The notes under the pieces are model-generated. The model did no database searches and had not been told where the DNA came from. It worked only from the letters and a program-made list of their open reading frames with translations. A stretch of DNA of 57,923 nt from an uncultured Collinsella sp. (GTDB lineage: Bacteria > Actinomycetota > Coriobacteriia > Coriobacteriales > Coriobacteriaceae). The stretch covers positions 1-57,923 of the forward strand of contig UQMY01000016.1 in assembly GCA_900542325.1 (NCBI GenBank), written 5' to 3'. Both the position numbers and the translations under genes were made by a program. Of this stretch, positions 52,657-57,923 are shown one piece after another (the stretch's first letter is position 1; each line of letters starts with the position of its first letter).

Positions 52657-52725
52657 AAGTTGCGGTGAAATAGCTCCTGTTTAACCCCTCAAGACGGCCA
52701 AACGGGAACTATTCCACCGCAACTT
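52657..52725. repeat. Palindromic element, copy C
   Basis: Arms 52657-52677 and 52705-52725 pair at 19 of 21 positions; extra GTTT/AAAC pairing extends the stem. The right arm contains GGAACTATTCCACCGCAA, identical to copy B. Confidence 0.85.
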
Positions 52726-52793
52726 CCGCTTTTGGCGCAAATTAACCTGACCCCTTTGCACCAACAGCAGAAACGTCGCGGGCAGAGAATGGA

Positions 52794-52893
52794 CAGCGAA
52801 CAGGCACCAGAGCGAGCAAGCCGCCCCCTGTGCCAACAATGGCAGCGCCGCAGGTTGAGCATAAGTCAGCGAAAGCCCACCAGAGCGAGCAAG
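52794..52893. repeat. 27-nt direct repeat, 73-nt period
   Basis: CAGCGAA-N4-CACCAGAGCGAGCAAG at 52794-52820 and 52867-52893. The second copy is also the 5' arm of the adjoining hairpin. Confidence 0.7.
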
Positions 52894-52975
52894 GTGACGT
52901 GAAAGAGGAGGGCATAGGCCTTTTGGCCATGCCCGACGATTGAACGTCAGATTGCCGCTCTGGCGGGCTTGCAGC
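52867..52975. other. Nested three-stem hairpin, possible structured RNA
   Basis: Outer stem: AGCCCACCAGAGCG (from 52875) with CGCTCTGGCGGGCT (ending 52969) and the GCAA/TTGC continuation. Middle stem: TGACGT (52895-52900) with ACGTCA (52944-52949). Inner stem: GGGCATAGGCC (52910-52920), loop TTTT, GGCCATGCCC (52925-52934). Either strand could be the RNA. Not a class I recognise. Confidence 0.45.
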
Positions 52976-52984
52976 GTCGAGTGG

Positions 52985-53010
52985 TTCCGGCGTTTGGTAA
53001 AACGCCGGAA
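52985..53010. repeat. Perfect 11-bp hairpin
   Basis: TTCCGGCGTTT, loop GGTA, AAACGCCGGAA. It lies between the nested hairpin and the YfcC terminator; no T-run. Confidence 0.7.
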
Positions 53011-53019
53011 CACAAGAGC

Positions 53020-53050
53020 GCCCCCTCCCGCGCACGGAACGGGAGGGGGC
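53020..53050 (-). terminator. Hairpin downstream of the YfcC-type gene
   Basis: Perfect GCCCCCTCCCG / CGGGAGGGGGC stem with 9-nt loop, 103 nt beyond the stop. GCTCTTGTG follows on the minus strand, a weak T-run. Confidence 0.6.
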
Positions 53051-53152
53051 TAAAGGTAGGAGTCTACCGGTGGGTTGACCCCACCGGACAGACGATGACC
53101 AGATGATCCTCTACAGGATCGTCAAGGTTTCCGTGGGGTACCCGTTGGGTAC

Positions 53153-54631
53153 TTAGAGCATCACGCAAGCGACGGTCAGGATGATGGCGCAGACGACGGA
53201 GAGAGCGACGATGAGCTTAAGGGCAAACTTGAGCCAGGTCGTCCACTCGATCTTGGCCAGGGCAAGACCGCCCATGATGGCGCCGGAGGTCGGGGTGAAC
53301 AGGTTCACGACGCCGATGGCGGCGGAGAAGATCATGACCATGACCTCGGGCGAGAAGCCGAGCTTAACAGCCAGCGGTCCCATGATGGGCATGGAGACAG
53401 TAGCCATACCGGAGGTCGAGGGGATCAGGAAGGACAGGCCGAAGTAGACCAGGAAGCTCATGGGAGCGAAGATCACGCCGGACAGGCCAGCCAGAGCATT
53501 GGCGGCAGCGTCGAGGACGTAGACGTCGAGGCCGGTGCTAGCCATGAGGACGGAGATACCACGGGCGAGAGCGATGACGAGGACAACGGACATCATGTCG
53601 GCAGCGCCGGTGATGAAGGTGTTGACGATCTGCTTCTCGGACAGGCCACCGATGATACCGATCAGGACAGCCATGAGGAAGAACCAGGTGGAAGCCTCGT
53701 CGAAGTACCACTGGCCAATGGGCAGGCCGGTGATCAGGGCAGACCAGCCCTGAACGATGGCGTTACCGTCGGCGTCATAGACAGCGCCAGCATCGAAGAA
53801 GTTGGCGACGCCCTCGTTGAGGTCGGCCAGCGGGATGAAGCCGACGATCATGACGACGAAGGTGAAGGCAAAGGCGATCAGAACACCCTTCTGACGACCG
53901 GTGAGCTTGACCTCCTTGTGAACCTCGGAAGCGGCCTTGCCGTGAGCCTCTTCGGCGTCCTTGAGCTCCTGCATCGAAAGGATGGTGGAACCCTTGTCAG
54001 CCTTGACCTTCTTGGCATAGCTCATGACGAAGAAGATGGACATGGCGGTGGTAACAATCCACAGGACGGCACCGAGGCCGATGATGATGGACTGGTTGAC
54101 CTCAATGCCAACGCCAGTCAGAGCGTCGACGGCAGCACCGACGGCAAACGGGTTAACCGTGGAGCCGAGGCAGCCGCAGCCAGCGCCGAGCAGGACGGTA
54201 GCAGCGCCGACCATGGGGTCGAAGCCAGCAGCCATCATGGTGGCGGCGAGCAGGGCGTAGAAGGGAACGGTCTCCTCGCACATACCATAGGTGGTACCAC
54301 CGAGGGAGAAGATGAGCATCAGCACGGGAATGAGCATAATCTCATTGCCCTTAAGCTTCTGCACCAGAACGGCAATGCCGTTGTCCAGGGCGCCGGTCTC
54401 GGTCATCATGCCGAGGAAGCCGCCGAGGATCATAACGAAGAGGCAGACGGGCAGAGCGTCAGCGAAGCCCTTGACCGGGGCGGTGCAGAAATCGCTCAGG
54501 CGGGCAGCGGTAACCGCGCCACCGGACGTACCGGAGACGATAACGGTAACAACCGCGACAATTGCCAGCAGAGCAAGAAGAATGGTGAACGATGAAGGCA
54601 TACCGCGCTTTTTCTTAGCGGTCTCAGTCAT
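53153..54631 (-). CDS. YfcC-family basic amino acid antiporter/permease
   Basis: 492 aa, about 12 hydrophobic helices, with the IT-superfamily-like reentrant motifs (FSLGGTTYGMCEETVPFY, GAGCGCLGSTVNPFAVG, FLIPSTSGMATVSMPIMGPL, NLFTPTSGAIMGG). Such proteins near arcA serve as arginine/ornithine exchangers; the context with OTC and ADI supports that here. GGGGGG lies 9 nt before ATG 54631; an ATG at 54640 is too close to it. Confidence 0.88.
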   Translation of the reverse strand: MTETAKKKRGMPSSFTILLALLAIVAVVTVIVSGTSGGAVTAARLSDFCTAPVKGFADALPVCLFVMILGGFLGMMTETGALDNGIAVLVQKLKGNEIMLIPVLMLIFSLGGTTYGMCEETVPFYALLAATMMAAGFDPMVGAATVLLGAGCGCLGSTVNPFAVGAAVDALTGVGIEVNQSIIIGLGAVLWIVTTAMSIFFVMSYAKKVKADKGSTILSMQELKDAEEAHGKAASEVHKEVKLTGRQKGVLIAFAFTFVVMIVGFIPLADLNEGVANFFDAGAVYDADGNAIVQGWSALITGLPIGQWYFDEASTWFFLMAVLIGIIGGLSEKQIVNTFITGAADMMSVVLVIALARGISVLMASTGLDVYVLDAAANALAGLSGVIFAPMSFLVYFGLSFLIPSTSGMATVSMPIMGPLAVKLGFSPEVMVMIFSAAIGVVNLFTPTSGAIMGGLALAKIEWTTWLKFALKLIVALSVVCAIILTVACVML

Positions 54632-54726
54632 AGTTCTCATCCCCCCTTCATAAATCATTTACTGATCTCGCCCAAAGCGGCTCTTCCGTGCCGTGCATGT
54701 CGCTCGGTGCGAGATTTTTACCAGAC

Positions 54727-54762
54727 AAAAGCGCTCGGGGTGCGCAGCAATGCACCCCGAGC
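54727..54762 (-). terminator. Terminator of the OTC gene
   Basis: Perfect 11-bp stem GCTCGGGGTGC (54733-54743 with 54752-54762), followed by GCTTTTGTC on the minus strand. It may be partial, allowing the transporter to be expressed from upstream. Confidence 0.75.
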
Positions 54763-54778
54763 GAGATGCTAGATGCTC

Positions 54779-55774
54779 TTACTTGAGCGTAGCGTACATG
54801 ACAGCCTTGATGGTGTGCATGCGGTTCTCGGCCTCGTCGAAGACCTTGGAAGCGGGGCTCTCGAAGACCTCGTCGGTGACCTCCTGCTCGGTGATGCCGA
54901 ACTGCTCGCACTTCTCGGCGCCAATCGTGGTGTTGGTGTCGTGGAAGCTGGGCAGGCAATGCAGGAAGATGGCACCCGGGTTGGCCATAGCCATGACCTC
55001 GGAGGTGACACGATACGGGGTGAGCTGAGCGATGCGCTCGGCCCAGACCTCGTCGGGCTCGCCCATGGAGACCCACACGTCGGTGTAGATGACGTCGGCA
55101 CCGGTGACGCCGTCCTTGACGTCGGTGGTCAGCTTGATGGTGCAGCCGTTAGCCTCGGCGATGGGCTTGCAGGCCTCGATGACGTCGTCAGCGGGCATGC
55201 ACTCCTCGGGGCCGCAGGCCACGAAGTTCATGCCGAGCTTGGAGCAGACAACCATGAGGGAGCGAGCGACATTGTTCTTGCAGTCGCCCATGAAGACGAG
55301 GGTCTTGCCCTTGATGTCGTAGTTGAAGTTCTCCTGGACGGTCAGGATATCGGCGAGCATCTGGGTGGGGTGCCACTCGGTGGTCAGGCCGTTCCAGACG
55401 GGCACGCCGGACTTAGCAGCGAGCTCCTCGACGTCATCCTGGGCAAAGCCACGGAACTCGATGCCGTCATACATGCGGCCGAGAACGCGAGCGGTGTCCT
55501 CGATGGACTCCTTCTTGCCCATCTGCGACGAACCCGGATCGAGGTAGGTGACGCCCATGCCCAGGTCCATGCCGCCGACCTCGAAGGCGCAGCGGGTACG
55601 AGTGGAGGTCTTCTGGAAGAGCAGGACGATGTTCTTGCCCTCGAGATAACGGTGCGGAACGCCAGCGCGCTTCATGTCCTTGAAGTTCTTGGAGAGCTTG
55701 AGCAGGTACTCGATCTCCTCGGTGGTGAGGTCGAGAAGCTTGAGGAAGCTACGGCCGGAGAGGTTAACACCCAT
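54779..55774 (-). CDS. arcB: Ornithine carbamoyltransferase
   Basis: Reversibly joins carbamoyl phosphate and ornithine; beside arcA it most likely runs in the catabolic direction, from citrulline. 331 aa: carbamoyl-phosphate site STRTR (57-61), HPTQ (135-138), and the ornithine-side HCLPSFHD (272-279). GAAAGGA precedes the ATG. It lies 114 nt after arcA with a hairpin between. The symbol reflects context; the sequence alone cannot tell ArcB from ArgF. Confidence 0.94.
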   Translation of the reverse strand: MGVNLSGRSFLKLLDLTTEEIEYLLKLSKNFKDMKRAGVPHRYLEGKNIVLLFQKTSTRTRCAFEVGGMDLGMGVTYLDPGSSQMGKKESIEDTARVLGRMYDGIEFRGFAQDDVEELAAKSGVPVWNGLTTEWHPTQMLADILTVQENFNYDIKGKTLVFMGDCKNNVARSLMVVCSKLGMNFVACGPEECMPADDVIEACKPIAEANGCTIKLTTDVKDGVTGADVIYTDVWVSMGEPDEVWAERIAQLTPYRVTSEVMAMANPGAIFLHCLPSFHDTNTTIGAEKCEQFGITEQEVTDEVFESPASKVFDEAENRMHTIKAVMYATLK

Positions 55775-55827
55775 GGTTCGTATCCTTTCGAAGAAATGAA
55801 TTCCTTAATTACTTACATACATAATAG

Positions 55828-55876
55828 CGCCCGTTTGACGGGCGAAACCGGTGCGGTTGTAGGGAGACCGCACCGG
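55828..55876 (-). terminator. Terminator of arcA
   Basis: CCGGTGCGGT (55848-55857) pairs with ACCGCACCGG (55867-55876), 9-nt loop, followed on the minus strand by TTTCG. A second small stem GCCCGT/ACGGGC lies at 55829-55843. Confidence 0.65.
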
Positions 55877-55888
55877 AAACTGAAAGAC

Positions 55889-57118
55889 TTAGAGGTCCTC
55901 GCGCCAGAAGGGCATGCTCATGCAGCGCGGGCCGCCGCGGCCGCGGGAGAGCTCCTCGGAGGGCACGACGCACAGCTCGATGCCCGCCCGGTCGAGCACG
56001 TCGTTGGTCACGACGTTACGCTCGTAGACGCACACCTTGCCGGGTGCGATGGCCAGCGTATTGGAGCCGTCGTTCCATTGCTCGCGAGACGCTTCTACCG
56101 GGTCTCCCCCGCCGCACTCGATGAGCGTGACTTCATCGACGCCCGTGGCCATCTCCAGGATCTCCTTGAGCGAGCCGTCCAGCTCGTCCACGGCGATCTC
56201 TCCGGAGTTGTCGCCCTTGCGCAGGCGGTAGGCGTGCAGCTCGTCGTACATGCCCGGGTACACCGTGAACTTGTCGTAGTCGATCTGGGTGAACACCGTG
56301 TCCAGGTGCATGAAGGCGCGGGAGGACGGGATGTTGAAGGCCAGAATCGTGTCGATGGTCGAGGTCTCATCGTTGAACACGTTGTGGGCGATGGCGTCGA
56401 TGGCGTCGGGCTCGGTGCGCTGGGAGATGCCGATGGCCAGCACGTGCTCGTTGATGTTCAGGATGTCGCCGCCCTCGATGTGGAAGGTGTCGTTGCGATC
56501 GTAGTAGGTCGGCGTGCCGGCGAAGTCCGGATGGTACTTGAAGATGTAATCGCCGTAGATGGTCTCGCGGTTGCGCGTCACCGAGTACATGCGGTTGATG
56601 GACACGCCGTTGCCGATCATCGCGAACGGGTCGCGGGTGAAGTACAGGTTCGGCATCGGGGCGCACACGAGCTTCGTGCGGTCGGACACCATGTCCACGA
56701 GCAGGTTGGTGTGCTGCTGCGGCAGCTCCTGCAGGTTGATGCCGGCCATGGTCTTCATGACCATCTCCTTGGTGCCCGCGTAGTTGGAGTTGATGTAGTC
56801 GGTGATGATGTCGTGGTACATGTCGGTGCGGATGCCGGCCTCATAGATCCACTGATCGAGGAACTGCTTGCGCAGCTCGGGCTTGGCGTCCAGGACCTCG
56901 GCCATGAGGTCCTCCAGATACACGACCTCGACGCCCTCGTCGCGAAGGATCTTCGCGAAGGCGTCGTGCTCCTCCTGGGCCACAGGGAGGAACGGGATGT
57001 CGTCGAACAGCAGCTCTTCCAAGGTGTTCGGGGTGAGGTTCAGCAACTCGTCGCCGGGGCGGTGAAGGATGACCTTCTTGAGGTTGCCGATTTCGCTCTT
57101 GACGTTTACTCCTTGCAT
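55889..57118 (-). CDS. arcA: Arginine deiminase
   Basis: Hydrolyses arginine to citrulline and ammonia, first step of the ATP-yielding deiminase pathway and a source of acid resistance. 409 aa: NLTRDPF-type segment FTRDPFAMIGNGV, EGGDI, HLDTVF with the catalytic His, and the catalytic Cys near the end (RCMSMPFWREDL, Cys399). GGAGAG lies 5 nt before the ATG at 57118; an in-frame extension to 57217 has no binding site. Carbamate kinase (arcC) is not in the window. Confidence 0.97.
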   Translation of the reverse strand: MQGVNVKSEIGNLKKVILHRPGDELLNLTPNTLEELLFDDIPFLPVAQEEHDAFAKILRDEGVEVVYLEDLMAEVLDAKPELRKQFLDQWIYEAGIRTDMYHDIITDYINSNYAGTKEMVMKTMAGINLQELPQQHTNLLVDMVSDRTKLVCAPMPNLYFTRDPFAMIGNGVSINRMYSVTRNRETIYGDYIFKYHPDFAGTPTYYDRNDTFHIEGGDILNINEHVLAIGISQRTEPDAIDAIAHNVFNDETSTIDTILAFNIPSSRAFMHLDTVFTQIDYDKFTVYPGMYDELHAYRLRKGDNSGEIAVDELDGSLKEILEMATGVDEVTLIECGGGDPVEASREQWNDGSNTLAIAPGKVCVYERNVVTNDVLDRAGIELCVVPSEELSRGRGGPRCMSMPFWREDL

Positions 57119-57860
57119 GTGACTCTCCAATCCGGCGGCTTGAAGTCCGCCATCATAGTTGAGAAGCTGCGGGCGAATGCCACCCTCAGCCCATCGCGGT
57201 CGGCGCGATGGATGCATCTAATGTCTCAGAATCCGGGCCAGGGGGAAGAGGTAAAGTGGTATTAGATGAGGGTTTAACTTGTCATTACCAACCCTCTGCC
57301 AGCCTTACACCCTTAGTAAACGCCCCTTGCTACGTCTCCTTCGCCCCAGGTCAAGCGTGCGACCCGAAGCTTTTGCATCGGATGCCTTCCTTGCGCATCG
57401 ACGGTGCTTTGCTTTTCGGCCCCCTAACAATTACAGCCGAGGTCGCAATTCGTCGATGAACCTAAAGTATCATCATTTTTGTTCACATGCAATAAAAAAG
57501 TTCCAATCGTTTAGGGATTCAATCAAATTTCACGAATGCATAAGATAGCACAGCCTCTCCCTTGGTCGCGCTTGAGCCTGGAAGGCGGCTTATCTGAGGT
57601 GTTTTACCAGCTAAAAGTCATGTTTTTCTCATTTGGCCATGTTTAATGCACTCTTATTGGCTCCATAATCTACTTTGTCAATTAGTAGAGCGTGCATCAT
57701 TCGGCCTCTTCTGCCCTCATCTTTTTTCAGTTCAAACCCTCATTTTTCGTAGTGCAGATGAACAATTTTACTTCAAGGCGTATACTGCACCTGAGAAACC
57801 GAGTCGCCCTTGCGAGTCGCTCGGCCACCCCACACGCTCGCCTTCGGAAGGAGACGCACC
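57119..57860. promoter_or_regulatory. 742-nt divergent regulatory region upstream of arcA
   Basis: No supported ORF. The segment 57420-57790 is clearly AT-rich against the high-GC genome. An 8-bp inverted repeat CATCTAAT (57215-57222) and ATTAGATG (57261-57268) lies about 100 nt before arcA and could bind a regulator. The plus-strand promoter for the next gene is at 57759-57786. Confidence 0.5.
57759..57786 (+). promoter_or_regulatory. Promoter of the partial gene at the window end
   Basis: -35 TGAACA (57759-57764), 16-nt spacer, -10 TATACT (57781-57786). A CCGAG/CTCGG stem follows in the leader before the binding site. Confidence 0.55.
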
Positions 57861-57923
57861 ATGGCAACTCCCCGCCCCGCTGATCGAATCCTCGTTACCT
57901 CTGCCTTGTTTACCGGTGCCGAC
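57861..57923 (+). CDS. Partial CDS, start of an unidentified protein
   Basis: Begins MATPRPADRILVTSALFTGA and runs off the window after 21 codons. AAGGAG lies 7 nt before the ATG, and a promoter is in place. The ILVTSALFTGAD start would suit an amidohydrolase-type beta-sandwich, but too little is present to say. Confidence 0.7.
   Translation, partial: MATPRPADRILVTSALFTGAD

Larger units (their letters stand above)
52548..53152. other. 605-nt noncoding region between YfcC-type and DUF1846 genes
   Basis: Holds palindrome copy C (52657-52725), a 27-nt direct repeat (52794-52820 and 52867-52893), a nested-hairpin element (52867-52975), an 11-bp hairpin (52985-53010), the YfcC terminator (53020-53050), then CCGGTGGG/CCCACCGG (about 53068-53086) and GATGATCCT/AGGATCGTC (about 53113-53135). 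Two frames of about 100 codons on the minus strand cross these repeats and are judged spurious. Confidence 0.6.

Noticed and set aside
52681..53035. Two minus-strand ORFs of about 100 codons between the YfcC-type and DUF1846 genes
   Set aside because: They run through the palindrome, the direct repeat and the hairpins, and lack a binding site; composition is explained by the repeats.
57119..57217. 33-codon N-terminal extension of arcA
   Set aside because: No binding site before the upstream ATG, whereas GGAGAG sits 5 nt before 57118 where the family begins.
54773..57265. 830-codon open frame on the plus strand opposite OTC and arcA
   Set aside because: Antisense to two clear enzymes and across their intergenic gap; no motif, no binding site.

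Overview
The window reads as a bacterial chromosome segment of roughly 60% GC (by eye), most likely from the Actinomycetota class Coriobacteriia and close to Collinsella. This rests on the division-gene set (SepF, DivIVA and FtsZ without FtsA), the short ThiC with a TPP riboswitch, strong GAAAGGA-type ribosome binding sites, and an arginine deiminase module with a YfcC-type transporter. The genus is an inference; no rRNA or tRNA gene is present to confirm it.

Layout. 1-4640 (minus): ndk, then argH and argG, with an unannotated 56-aa ORF between argG and argH and an arginine-rich leader peptide plus terminator upstream of argG. 4646-8133: a HAD phosphatase, an alsE-like epimerase with rpiB, and a divergent LacI-family regulator with repeated operator-like sites. 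8264-13491: polA (minus), an M18 aminopeptidase and yaaA (plus). 13628-16657: a small membrane protein, then riboswitch-controlled thiC and thiD. 16803-20625 (minus): a pentapeptide-repeat protein, an SGNH hydrolase, a PARG-like macrodomain protein, a Bax-inhibitor-1-type membrane protein and a probably leaderless 112-aa gene. 20876-23429 (plus): a PiT phosphate transporter with its DUF47 partner, and a nitroreductase.

23596-31518 (minus) is a phosphate and division block: pgeF-pstS-pstC-pstA-pstB-phoU, then yggS-sepF-yggT-divIVA. 31734-47231 (minus) is the dcw cluster: mraZ-rsmH-ftsL-ftsI-murF-mraY-murD-ftsW-murG-murC-murB-ftsQ-ftsZ. murE is missing from its usual place between ftsI and murF, and ftsA is absent. 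47694-52547 (minus): a XerC/D recombinase coupled to pyrG, a small winged-helix protein and a DUF1846 protein. 53153-57118 (minus): YfcC-type transporter, ornithine carbamoyltransferase and arginine deiminase. A partial plus-strand gene starts at 57861.

Functional links. Arginine biosynthesis (argG, argH) and breakdown (arcA, OTC, transporter) lie at opposite ends. Phosphate uptake is represented twice (PiT/DUF47 and Pst/PhoU). SepF, DivIVA and YggT sit one operon away from ftsZ.

The least ordinary signals are: (1) the arginine leader peptide and attenuator-like hairpins before argG; (2) several long, near-perfect intergenic palindromes, including one family in three copies; (3) a nested-hairpin element with a direct repeat at 52794-53010; (4) yggT with no ATG/GTG/TTG start at its N-terminus, in frame behind the sepF stop codon; (5) a perfect Shine-Dalgarno sequence before a 3-codon ORF in frame with the PiT gene.
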